Below are positions 23,905 to 32,998 of a DNA stretch of 32,998 nt, piece by piece. The notes beneath the pieces are model-generated. The model was not told the origin of the DNA, ran no database searches, and saw only the letters and a list, made by a program, of their open reading frames with translations. Origin of the DNA: Frankia sp. R82. GTDB lineage: Bacteria; Actinomycetota; Actinomycetes; Frankiales; Frankiaceae. How positions within the stretch are numbered: the stretch's first letter is position 1; every line of letters starts with the position of its first letter. A program made the position numbers and the translations under genes. The stretch spans positions 31,203 through 64,200 of the forward strand of contig NZ_JAMQQG010000213.1 in assembly GCF_023716925.1 (NCBI RefSeq), written 5' to 3'.

Positions 23905-23978
23905 GAGTGCGTGGCGGGTGGATGCGGCTCGGGGCCGGGCCGCCGGGCGATGCCGATCGTACGACCACAGGCCGCCGG

Positions 23979-24203
23979 TCACCCGAACTGCTGGGCCATC
24001 TCGACGAGCTCCTTGCACTTCGGGCAGATGGGGAACCGGGAAGGGTCCCGCACCGGCTCGAACTTGTAGCCGCACAGCGCCGTGACTCGCCCGCCCTCGA
24101 TGGAGGCACGGACGATCTCCTCCCGCCGGGCGTAGTGGGAGTGGTCGTCGCCCTCGTCCGTCCTGGTGTCGGACGTCTCGGGTGCGATCTGAGTCGTGCT
24201 CAT
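23979..24203 (-). CDS. DUF3039 family protein
   Basis: A 74-residue actinobacterial protein of unknown function. The DUF3039 pattern is clear: 'HYARREEIVRASIEGGRVTALCGYKF' followed by 'FPICPKCKELVEM', with Cys residues in CGYKF and CPKC that probably bind zinc like a short ribbon. The N-terminal 25 residues are polar and acidic. The ATG at 24203 gives the usual family length; the upstream in-frame extension lacks similarity. It lies between tRNA-Arg and the divergent ideR gene. Confidence 0.85.
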   Translation of the reverse strand: MSTTQIAPETSDTRTDEGDDHSHYARREEIVRASIEGGRVTALCGYKFEPVRDPSRFPICPKCKELVEMAQQFG

Positions 24204-24359
24204 GGGGCGATTGTAGTGCCGGGCCCTGATGCCGTTGCCACCACCGGCCGGCCGCTGGCCAGGTTGCGGACCTGGGGCCCACAGACACGGCACACGCGGG
24301 ACACCTGGCCCTTGCGTCCTGCGGGCGCGGCGTACTCTGGACGACGACGAAGGAGAGCG

Positions 24360-25049
24360 GTGACTGGACTCATCGACAGTACCGAGATGTACCTCCGCAC
24401 CCTGTACGAGCTGAGGGAAGAGGGCATCCCCCCGCTACGCGCACGCCTGGTGGAGCGGCTGCACGTCAGCGCGCCTGCCGCCAGCGAGTCGACCGCTCGC
24501 ATGGCCAATGAGGGACTGGTGTCCCTCGCCGACGATCGTACGGTCCAGTTCACCGAAAAGGGATTGCAGCGAGCGACCGCGGTCATGCGCAAGCACCGCC
24601 TGGCGGAGCTCCTGCTGACCAAGGTCATCGGTCTGGACTGGGCACTGGTGCACAACGAGGCCTGTCGCTGGGAGCATGTGATCTCCGACGAGGTCGAGGC
24701 ACGGCTCACCGTGCTGCTCGGCGACCCGAAGCGCTGCCCGTTCGGCAACGAGATCCCGCCCGCGGCGCACCCCGAGGCGGTGGTTCCGGGCCTGGCTCCG
24801 ATCAGCCTGCTGACCACGGCCGACCGGGCGCCCGCCGACGGTGGCCCACCGGTCACGGTGAGCTGGATCTCCGAGCGGCTGCAGACCGACGAGTCCGCCA
24901 TGCGCCGGCTGCAGGACGCGGCCATTGTGCCGGGCGCCCAGGTCATGCCGGGCTCCCGCGGTGATCTCATCCGGATCGTCAACCCGAACGGCCAGGCCGA
25001 CGCGGAGATCAGCCGCAGCACCGCCGCCCTGGTGTACGTCGACCGCTGA
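24360..25049 (+). CDS. ideR: DtxR/IdeR-type metal-dependent repressor
   Basis: The 229-residue protein has an N-terminal winged helix (LIDSTEMYLRTLYELREEG…VSAPAASESTARMANEGLV), a dimerisation and metal domain, and a C-terminal SH3-like domain. With the GTG at 24360 (AAGGAGAG just upstream) the metal ligands fall exactly on DtxR numbering: Met10, His79, Glu83, His98, Cys102, Glu105 and His106. 'DPKRCPFGNEIP' matches the DtxR linker DxxRSPFGNPIP. Such proteins bind Fe2+ (some Mn2+) and repress iron-uptake genes. The full set with Cys102 favours the iron-type IdeR/DtxR over MntR. No target operon is obvious nearby. Confidence 0.92.
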   Translation: MTGLIDSTEMYLRTLYELREEGIPPLRARLVERLHVSAPAASESTARMANEGLVSLADDRTVQFTEKGLQRATAVMRKHRLAELLLTKVIGLDWALVHNEACRWEHVISDEVEARLTVLLGDPKRCPFGNEIPPAAHPEAVVPGLAPISLLTTADRAPADGGPPVTVSWISERLQTDESAMRRLQDAAIVPGAQVMPGSRGDLIRIVNPNGQADAEISRSTAALVYVDR

Positions 25050-25073
25050 ACCGGCTCGACCGGTAGCCCACAC

Positions 25074-25099
25074 CGACCGCCGACCGCCGACCGCCGACC
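25074..25099. repeat. 7-base tandem repeat
   Basis: CGACCGC is repeated about 3.7 times in the gap between ideR and the convergent NlpC/P60 gene. This is simple-sequence DNA in a 136-base gap with no other feature. Confidence 0.7.
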
Positions 25100-25185
25100 T
25101 CGGCACCGCGGCCTGTCGGCCGCCCATCTCCCTGGGGAGAAGCGGATCCGACAGCCCGGTGTCCGGTGTCGGTGCGCCGGCACCG

Positions 25186-26436
25186 TCATGCTCCGGGGCG
25201 CACGCCGCCCTGGAAGCTCGGCCAGATGTTCTCCACCCGGACCACCTCTCCGGTGTGTGGTGCGTCGATCATCTGGTCGCCCCCGACGTAGATCCCCACA
25301 TGGTCCAGGTCAGGGTTGAAGAAGACCAGATCGCCGGGTATCAGCTCGGCCCGACTCACGCGCTTTCCCTCGTTCCACTGCGAACCGGTGTAGTGACTCA
25401 ACGCCACTCCGGCCTTGCGCCACACCCACTGGGAGAGCCCGGAGCAGTCGAACGTTCCGGGGCCGTCCGCACCCCACACGTAGGGCTTGCCGAGCTGGGC
25501 ATAGGCCTCCTGGACGGCGACCGGCGCGCCGCCACTGCCCAGCGCGGGCTGGGCGGGTGCCGCCGCGATCGGCGTGGCCGCGAAGGCCTGTCCGGCGGTC
25601 GTCGCGATTCCCACGGCCTTCTGGTAACGACTCTGGGCCTCCTGCGCCTGCCGGGCGAGGGCTGCCGCGGCGGCCGCAGCGGCCGCCTGACGGGCTCGGC
25701 GGGCGGCTTCGGCCTGGGCCAGGGCCTGTCGCTTCAACTCGGCGTACCGAGCCTGTAGGCGGTCCAGCAGGCGACGCTGGGTGTCGGCCGACGCCTCGAG
25801 TTCCTGTTTGCGACGACCGAGGTCGGCAACGATTTCCTTTTTGTCGGCCAGGGCCGCATCCGCGTCCTGCCGAGCCTCGGTGAGGTCACGCCGCGCCAGG
25901 CGCAGGACGGTGTCGGAGTTGCGCTGCCGGGTGGCCAGCGCGTTGACGGCGCCGACCCGGTCGAGCGCGTGCTGGAGATCGCCGCTGAACAGCAGAGACA
26001 GCTCGTTGAAGCCCCCGGCCCGGCCGGCCGAGACCGCCAGGCCCCGATGCCGGTCCGCGGCGGTCCGCACCACCCGATCCGCGCGGACGACCCGGCCGGC
26101 CGCCGCCGCAGCCGCCTGTTCGGCAGCGGCCAGTCTGATCCGCTCGGCGTTGAACTGCTCGGCGGTCTGTGCCGCCTGCCGGGCCTGGGTGTCCAGCTCC
26201 GCGCTCGCCTGATCGATCTCGGCCTGCACCCCGTCCAGGCTCGTCGAGGACGATCCGGCCGGACTCGCCCAGGCGGTGCCGATCGAGCCCGCCAGCATCG
26301 TCGGGCCGGCCAGCAGCAATCCGGTCAGCCCCAGCGCCACCGGCCAGGCACCCCCGGTACCGGAAAGGCCTGGGACGCCATTGCGCTTACCGCGGCCCGA
26401 CCGGCCGCGCACACCTGTTGGTGGAGGTGTGACCAT
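25186..26436 (-). CDS. Secreted NlpC/P60 peptidoglycan hydrolase (RipA-like)
   Basis: A protein of about 416 residues with a basic n-region and hydrophobic signal segment (about 30-56, ending near AWASPAG). A long coiled coil (about 65-260, rich in Ala, Gln, Arg and Glu) follows, then a C-terminal NlpC/P60 domain. The domain shows 'QLGKPYVWGADGPGTFDCSGLSQW' with the catalytic Cys, and 'LDHVGIYVGGDQMIDAPHTG' with His residues. Such enzymes cut D-Glu/mDAP-type stem-peptide bonds during cell separation; the coiled coil usually autoinhibits or anchors them. The start is uncertain: the frame is open to 26640 with a Pro-rich extension, and ATG 26436 lacks a strong Shine-Dalgarno. It is divergent from amtB. 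Confidence 0.88.
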   Translation of the reverse strand: MVTPPPTGVRGRSGRGKRNGVPGLSGTGGAWPVALGLTGLLLAGPTMLAGSIGTAWASPAGSSSTSLDGVQAEIDQASAELDTQARQAAQTAEQFNAERIRLAAAEQAAAAAAGRVVRADRVVRTAADRHRGLAVSAGRAGGFNELSLLFSGDLQHALDRVGAVNALATRQRNSDTVLRLARRDLTEARQDADAALADKKEIVADLGRRKQELEASADTQRRLLDRLQARYAELKRQALAQAEAARRARQAAAAAAAAALARQAQEAQSRYQKAVGIATTAGQAFAATPIAAAPAQPALGSGGAPVAVQEAYAQLGKPYVWGADGPGTFDCSGLSQWVWRKAGVALSHYTGSQWNEGKRVSRAELIPGDLVFFNPDLDHVGIYVGGDQMIDAPHTGEVVRVENIWPSFQGGVRPGA

Positions 26437-26762
26437 TCTTGACCCAGCCGGTTTTGCCGGCGCTCGTTTCGGCGGGCCCACTTTGGTGGGCTCCGGGTCA
26501 GCCGGGAGTGGGACAGGCGGTGGGATGCCACGCCGTCCACCACGGGAGTCGCCTGCGCGCCGAGTGGCGGCGTGAGGAGTGCGGGCCTTGGGAAACGGTT
26601 CGCCAGCGGTATGCCAGCCCTCCGTAGGGACGCTGCTCACACCGCGGGACCGTAACTGTGGGCAGTTGTACAGTCACGGAAGCACGCCGATCCGGGCGGA
26701 GAGTCTCCGCACCCCCACTGCAAGGCGGCCAAAATGGACCACAGGGCGCCCAATTCAGCGAT

Positions 26763-26800
26763 TTCACACGTCAGAAACAGCGGAGACACAGATCCGGAAC
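26763..26800 (+). promoter_or_regulatory. Candidate GlnR box upstream of amtB
   Basis: Four pentamers, each separated by exactly six bases, occur at 26763-26767 (TTCAC), 26774-26778 (GAAAC), 26785-26789 (GACAC) and 26796-26800 (GGAAC). The known GlnR site is gTnAC-n6-GaAAC repeated, and all four pentamers keep the AC end. It lies about 105 bases before the amtB start. The rest of the 26437-26905 gap shows no gene. Confidence 0.7.
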
Positions 26801-26905
26801 AGATCTTGCCGACTCTTCGGTCCCGAGGATCCGGGACAAGCGCAGCGTGGCCGGGGACCGGGTGAGCGCAAGCCGCGCGACGCGCGGGGGGACGACAGGA
26901 GAGAC

Positions 26906-28527
<1,622 letters not shown>

Positions 28528-28562
28528 CCCGCGTCCGCGCTCAACCAGCACCAGCAGAACCA

Positions 28563-28606
28563 CATGGTGCGGCACCGCGTGAGATCTGACGCGGTGCCGC
28601 ACCATG
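28563..28606 (+). terminator. Long perfect hairpin between glnK and glnD
   Basis: An 18-base inverted repeat (28563-28580 with 28589-28606) with an 8-base loop starts 36 bases after the glnK stop. No T run follows. It probably lowers read-through into glnD, keeping GlnD less abundant than AmtB and GlnK. Confidence 0.8.
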
Positions 28607-28670
28607 CGTCCGGCGTCGCCCGGAACCTCCGTCGGCCGAACGCACCGCGCAGGTGCGGAGGGGGACAGCC

Positions 28671-31028
28671 ATGCGGGACAGCCTGGACATTCTGCGGGGT
28701 CGCCATGACCCACTGCCCGAGCAGACCGGCGCCGCACTACGCGGCCTGCTCACCGAACTGGCGGACGGTGCGCTCGTGGACCTGCTCGGCGACCCAGGGC
28801 CCGGCATCGCCCTGGTCGCCGTCGGTGGCTATGGGCGCGCCCAGCCGGCCTTCGGTAGCGACCTCGACCTCGTGCTCCTGCATGACGGCAGCCGCCCGGA
28901 TGTCAGCACCGTCGCCGACACCGTCTGGTATCCGCTCTGGGACGCCGGTGTCGGGCTCGATCACAGTGTGCGCACCATCGACGAGGCGATCGGGGTGGCC
29001 GACGACGACCTCAGGGCGGCGCTTGGCCTGCTCGACGTCCGCCACATCGCCGGAGACGCCGATCTGGTCCGCACCCTGACCCGCCGGGCCCGCGACCGGT
29101 GGCGCACCCGGGCCCCCAAACGGCTGCCGGAGCTGGCCGCCGCCGTCGCCGAGCGGGCGGAACGCCTCGGTGAGGTGGCCTTCCTGCTCGAGCCCGACAT
29201 CAAGGAGTCCCGCGGCGGTCTGCGCGACCTCGCCGCGCTGCACGCGCTCGCCGCCGCCTGGGTCGCCGAGGTCCCCTCCGCCCGGGTGCTCGCCGCCGCG
29301 GAGGTACTGCTCGACGTCCGCGGGGAGATCCGCCGGATCCATGCCGGCCGAGCCGAGGACCGGCTGCTGCTGCAGGACGGCAGCGGGGTCGCCGTGGCGC
29401 TGGGTTATCCGGACTCGATGGCGCTGGCCCATGCGGTCGCCGACGCCGGACGGACCATCTCCTGGGCCTGGGATGCCACCTGGTACCGCACCGCGGCCGG
29501 CCTGCGCAGCACGTCCCGCTGGCGCAGCCGCCGGCCGGTCCGCCGCCCCCTCGACGAGGGCGTGGTGGAACAGGACGGGGAGATCCAGCTCGCCCTGGAC
29601 GTCGACCCGGGGCAGGATCCGGCGCTGGTGCTGCGGGTGGCTGCCGCGGCCGCCCGCACCGGACTGCCGCTGGGCCGCTTTGCCGTCGACCGGTTGGCCC
29701 GTGAGGCACCGGCGATGCCGGATCCCTGGCCGCCGGCCGCGCTGGACACACTCGTCGCGCTGCTGGCCACCGGGCCGGCCGCGATCGGCATCCTGGAGAC
29801 CCTCGACCAGGTCGGCCTGCTGGTGCGCCTGCTGCCCGAGTGGGCCGCCGTACGCAGCCGCCCGCAGCGCAACCCCTACCACCGGTTCACCGTCGACCGG
29901 CATCTGATCGAGACGGCCGCCCGCGCCGCCGCCTTCACCCGGGACGTGGACCGACCCGACCTGTTGCTGATCGGCGCGTTGCTGCACGACATCGGCAAGG
30001 GCTACCCCGGCGATCACACTGAGGCGGGCATCGAACAGGTCCGCCGGATCGGACCGCGCCTCGGCCTGCCCGCGGCGGACGTCGACGTCCTCATCGCCAT
30101 GATCCGCCACCATCTGCTGCTCGGCGAGTCGGCGACCCGACGTGACATCGACGACCTGGCCACGATCCAGGCTGTGGCCACCGCAGCCGACAACGATCGC
30201 ACCCTCACCCTGCTGCACCTGTTGACCGAGGCGGACTCCCGCGCCACCGGCCCCACCGCCTGGAACGCCTGGAAGGCGAGGCTGATCGGGGATCTGGTGA
30301 CCCGGGCCAGGGCTCTGCTCGGCGGGGAGGGCGTCCCCTGCCCGCCCCGTCTCGACGAGCGCCAGCGCGCCCTGCTCGCGCTGACCCCGGAGCATGTCGT
30401 CCAGGTCAATCCCCTGCCCGACGAGGGCATGTTCGAGATCGTGGTGGTCACCGACGACCAGGTCGGCCTGCTGGCCATCACCGCCGGGATCCTGGCACTC
30501 AACCGGCTCGACATCCGCCGGGCCTCGGCGCGCAGCGCGCACGGACGTGCCCTGTTGCAGGCCGCCGTCGCCACGCAGCATGGCCATCTACCCGAACGCG
30601 ATCGGCTGCTCGCCGATCTGCGGGCCGCTCTCGCCGGCTCTCTGGACATCGCCCGCCGGCTGGCCGACCGGGAACGCGACTACGCCGGTGTGCGGCAGTG
30701 GACCACGCCCGGGCCACCGCAGGTGAGCTTCGATGACCTAGGCAGCGCCACGGTCGCGGAGGTGCGGGCCCCGGACCGGGCCGGGGTGCTGTTCCGCATC
30801 GTGCAGGCGTTGTCCGCGCTGCGCCTCGATGTCGGCACCGCCATCGTCGCCACCCTCGGTCTCGACGTCGTCGATGCCTTCTACCTGCGGGAAGCCGATG
30901 GCAGCCCGGTCACCGATCCGGCCCGTCAGGCCGAGATCGCCCGTACTGTGCTGCGCGCGCTCGGCACCGAGGTTGCCGTGGACGACGGCGAGGTCGCGCA
31001 CCCCGCGAGCGCCGTTTCGGGGCTGTGA
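28671..31028 (+). CDS. glnD: GlnD, PII nucleotidyltransferase
   Basis: The 785-residue enzyme modifies and demodifies PII in response to glutamine. It has a nucleotidyltransferase domain with 'VGGYGRAQPAFGSDLDLVLLHD' (about residues 50-72, the GG and DxD metal site). The HD domain has 'LLIGALLHDIGKGYPGDHTEAG' (about residues 428-450). Two ACT domains follow: 'FEIVVVTDDQVGLLAI' (about 587) and 'EVRAPDRAGVLFRIVQAL' (about 695). In actinobacteria it is an adenylyltransferase (family knowledge). ATG 28671 follows GGAGGGGG; an upstream GTG at 28653 is less likely. It is third in amtB-glnK-glnD, after a strong hairpin. Confidence 0.95.
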   Translation: MRDSLDILRGRHDPLPEQTGAALRGLLTELADGALVDLLGDPGPGIALVAVGGYGRAQPAFGSDLDLVLLHDGSRPDVSTVADTVWYPLWDAGVGLDHSVRTIDEAIGVADDDLRAALGLLDVRHIAGDADLVRTLTRRARDRWRTRAPKRLPELAAAVAERAERLGEVAFLLEPDIKESRGGLRDLAALHALAAAWVAEVPSARVLAAAEVLLDVRGEIRRIHAGRAEDRLLLQDGSGVAVALGYPDSMALAHAVADAGRTISWAWDATWYRTAAGLRSTSRWRSRRPVRRPLDEGVVEQDGEIQLALDVDPGQDPALVLRVAAAAARTGLPLGRFAVDRLAREAPAMPDPWPPAALDTLVALLATGPAAIGILETLDQVGLLVRLLPEWAAVRSRPQRNPYHRFTVDRHLIETAARAAAFTRDVDRPDLLLIGALLHDIGKGYPGDHTEAGIEQVRRIGPRLGLPAADVDVLIAMIRHHLLLGESATRRDIDDLATIQAVATAADNDRTLTLLHLLTEADSRATGPTAWNAWKARLIGDLVTRARALLGGEGVPCPPRLDERQRALLALTPEHVVQVNPLPDEGMFEIVVVTDDQVGLLAITAGILALNRLDIRRASARSAHGRALLQAAVATQHGHLPERDRLLADLRAALAGSLDIARRLADRERDYAGVRQWTTPGPPQVSFDDLGSATVAEVRAPDRAGVLFRIVQALSALRLDVGTAIVATLGLDVVDAFYLREADGSPVTDPARQAEIARTVLRALGTEVAVDDGEVAHPASAVSGL

Positions 31029-31085
31029 TCCATCCCGCGTCCAACACCCGACACCCCGCCCTGCCGGCACCCCCACGCGGGACGC

Positions 31086-31091
31086 TATGAT
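31086..31091 (+). promoter_or_regulatory. -10 element of the tRNA-Ser promoter
   Basis: TATGAT lies 14 bases before the tRNA start; a weak -35-like CTGCCG (31061-31066) is 19 bases upstream of it. The spacing is not ideal. Confidence 0.4.
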
Positions 31092-31105
31092 GAGCACGCA
31101 CGTTG

Positions 31106-31196
31106 GGAGGCTTCGCCTAGTCCGGTCTATGGCGCCGCACTGCTAATGCGGTTGGGGGCTTCAACCCCCTCCCGGGTTCAAATCCCGGAGCCTCCG
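31106..31196 (+). tRNA. tRNA-Ser (GCT anticodon)
   Basis: A class II tRNA of 91 bases. Acceptor GGAGGCT pairs with AGCCTCC, the anticodon arm CCGCA/TGCGG encloses CTGCTAA (anticodon GCT at 31142-31144), the long variable arm is GGGGG/CCCCC, and the T arm is CCGGG/CCCGG with TTCAAAT. Discriminator G is present and CCA is not encoded. Its 3' end is 71 bases from the stop of an integrase gene that reads toward it, so it is a likely attachment site. Confidence 0.95.
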
Positions 31197-31267
31197 CCCT
31201 TCGCTCCCGGGGCCAGCCTCGTCGGCTGGTCCCTGTGAGCAGCGGAAACACCTTCGCCCCACGTCAT

Positions 31268-32754
31268 CTAGGGTCCCTCGACCGTCCTGGTACCCACATG
31301 GTCCCCACGCCGCGCGGCGCGCGGTATCGCTGCCGCCACTGTCTCGGCCGCCGTCTGCCCGGACGAACGCAGCAGATGGACGTACAGCGCCCCGGTGATT
31401 GATGGCGTGGAGTGACCGAGCCGCTTGGACACCAGCGCGATGTCGACCCCCTCGGCGAGCTGAATACTCGCGCTGGAATGCCGCAGGTCGTGAAGGCGGC
31501 GCGGCGACAGGAGCGACCTGCCCAGCTCGCACCCGATGCCCACGTCGACCGGCAGCGTCAGCCTCGCCCGCTTCCCGGGCATCCCGACGACCGACACCAC
31601 GGTGACGTCCCCGACGGGCTCCCGGTCGACATAAAGCGTCCAACGGCCGACTGGCTGCCGGTACCGCTCCCCCACGACCACTTCGTCGCCACCCGCGGAC
31701 GCCGACGCCCGGATGGCCGCACACAGTCCCGCTCGTCGGGCGATCTGCTGCATCCTCCGGGTGACGTACTGCGGGTCGAGGTGCCGTCCGGACGGGTGAA
31801 CATCAGGTTCCGGAGCTGAACCGGCTGCCCGTGCTCGTCGGGAAGTACTCCGTTGTCCCAGCCGGGGCCGACTGCGTCGCGCTCGTCGTCCTGGACGAGT
31901 CGGTGCCCGAGCAAGGCGCCGAGCGTCGTCGAGTCCAGGTCGACCTTCCGGCGCCCGCTGCGGGTCTTCGGTGCCCAGACGCCGTACTCGGTGTCGTTCT
32001 TCACGATCTGCTTCGTGATCGTCAAGACGGAGCGCTCCTCGTCGAGGCCCGTCCAGGCCGCGCCGCATGCTTCCCCGCGGCGCAGGCCGTGCAGGGCGAT
32101 CAGCTCGTACATGGCTGCGAGCCGGTCGCTGGCCGCCTCGTCGAGGAACGCGCCGACCTCGTCGGCCTCCCACGGTTCGACCTCCCGCGCCGTGTAGGCG
32201 GGCAGCTCGACCCCGATCGCCGGATTAAAATCGACCATCCGCTGCTTGAGCGCGTCGTTCAAAGCGGTCTTGAGCATCTCGAAGACGTCCGCCACCGTCG
32301 CCGGACCGATCGGCCGACCACGACCCGCCGCCTTCTTCAGGGCTGTGTCGATGTGGTCGGCCCGCAGCGCGCTCAGCGGCATCTCGCCGAGCGTCGGCAC
32401 CAGATGCAGCCGAATAAACTGCTCGTACCGGTTCGATGTTGTCGGGCGCAGCGCGTTTTTCCGGCTGTGCCAGTCCCGCAGGTAAGCGCCGACGGTCAGA
32501 TTGCCGATGTGCTGCCGACCCGACCGAACCCTGGCCATCGCCTTTTCGCCGTCGACCTCGGCCTGCTTCTTCGTCGCGAACCCCGAGTCGCTTATCTCGG
32601 CCTTCCCAACGAGCGGGACCAGCTCCTTCGGCACTCGGAAACGGTAGCCCCAGGCCCCATGGCTGCGCTTCTCAAGTTCGGGGCACTTCCCGCGGCCATA
32701 CTTCTGGCCGGCCGCGTCTCGGCACCCACAGAGCTTCTCAGCTTTGACCTTCAT
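31268..32754 (-). pseudogene. Tyrosine recombinase (integrase), frameshifted
   Basis: Phage-type integrase with its start at ATG 32754. The first frame (to about 31780) carries the SAM-like core-binding domain ('LTVGAYLRDWHSRKNALRPTTSNRYEQFIRLHL') and the first catalytic Arg in LIALHGLRRGEACG. It breaks near 31779-31783, where one missing C shifts RPDGT into a nonsense tail. The other frame continues correctly ('LDPQYVTRRMQQIARRAGL') to HDLRHSSAS, LGHSTPSITGALYVHL (with the nucleophile Tyr) and the stop at 31268. About 68 extra residues lie before the HxLRH box. All catalytic residues survive, so this is a recent frameshift or a sequencing error. It would have inserted the element at tRNA-Ser. 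Confidence 0.85.
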
Positions 32755-32998
32755 AGCTGCATGTGTTCCTTCCTCCGTGGTGACGATCTACGGTGCAACC
32801 TCCGGAGTCACCCAAGGCGGGATGTCGTGGTGTATCGGCCGTCCGCCAGGCAACGGTTCCCTTTTGGCGGCAGCCTCATCACAGTCTGCAAGGTACAGAG
32901 CTTGAATGGTCGGGGTCTGTTTGATCACATCCGGTCTGTCCGGGTATGGCCGGACCGTGCTCGGGGCTTGCCGCTGGTATGAGGTATGCGGATGGTGG
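32755..32998. other. Sequence upstream of the integrase, inside the putative element
   Basis: No gene is supported in these 244 bases. A GGAGGAAGGAA stretch about 12 bases before the integrase ATG is its likely ribosome-binding site. The rightward open frame here is a shadow of the integrase. Any excisionase gene would be beyond the window. Confidence 0.4.

Noticed and set aside
26645-26690. Possible second GlnR-like site (GTAAC … GTCAC) further upstream of amtB
   Set aside because: The pentamers are not at six-base spacing and lack GAAAC partners.
31106-31196. Possible selenocysteine tRNA, suggested by the SelA-like gene
   Set aside because: The anticodon is GCT, not TCA, and the acceptor and T stems are of normal tRNA-Ser length.
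31831-32982. Rightward 383-codon frame over the integrase
   Set aside because: It is the antisense of the integrase, whose own frame carries all recombinase motifs.

Overview
The window is a GC-rich actinomycete chromosome segment, probably Frankia or a close relative. This assignment rests on GlnR (an OmpR-type orphan nitrogen regulator), mycothiol synthase MshD, a DtxR/IdeR-type regulator, the amtB-glnK-glnD nitrogen cluster, GTG/TTG starts with clear Shine-Dalgarno sequences, and a DUF3039 protein. The genus is an inference; the actinobacterial assignment is solid.

Layout. (1) 242-3821, minus strand: a tight five-gene operon (alpha/beta hydrolase, MoaD/ThiS-like protein, membrane protein, DUF2993/LmeA-like protein, thioredoxin-like protein) divergent from glnR (3949). 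mshD and a convergent STAS-domain protein follow. (2) 6681-11576: a conserved-looking hypothetical gene; a GDT1/TMEM165-family cation transporter split by a frameshift and preceded by a manganese-type yybP-ykoY riboswitch; a SelA-like protein whose PLP lysine is replaced by arginine, translationally coupled to a small membrane protein; and an HD-type phosphohydrolase. (3) 11784-15327: a flavin-dependent halogenase-like enzyme, a PrxQ/BCP peroxiredoxin, a VOC-family protein and a small membrane protein. (4) 15747-22998: a near-complete 3-amino-5-hydroxybenzoic acid (AHBA) cassette. It has aminoDHQ synthase, the SDH-like RifI homologue, ROK kanosamine kinase (RifN), HAD phosphatase (RifM), Gfo/Idh/MocA oxidoreductase (RifL), AHBA synthase (RifK) and type II aminoDHQ dehydratase (RifJ). 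Only an aminoDAHP synthase (RifH) is missing, and no polyketide synthase is present. (5) 23832-31028: tRNA-Arg(CCT), a DUF3039 protein, IdeR, an NlpC/P60 hydrolase, and amtB-glnK-glnD with a candidate GlnR box upstream of amtB. (6) 31106-32998: tRNA-Ser(GCT) followed by a frameshifted tyrosine integrase, apparently the edge of an integrated element continuing to the right.

How the parts work together. GlnR encoded at the left probably controls amtB-glnK-glnD at the right; GlnD would modify GlnK, which gates AmtB. The AHBA genes would turn UDP-glucose into kanosamine 6-phosphate (L, K, M, N) and then an aminoshikimate-type intermediate into AHBA (G, J, K). AHBA is the classical starter unit of ansamycins and mitomycins, but here it sits without an assembly line, 2.3 kb downstream of a halogenase-like gene. 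Functional assignments are by reading motifs and remembered family sequences; no database search was run.
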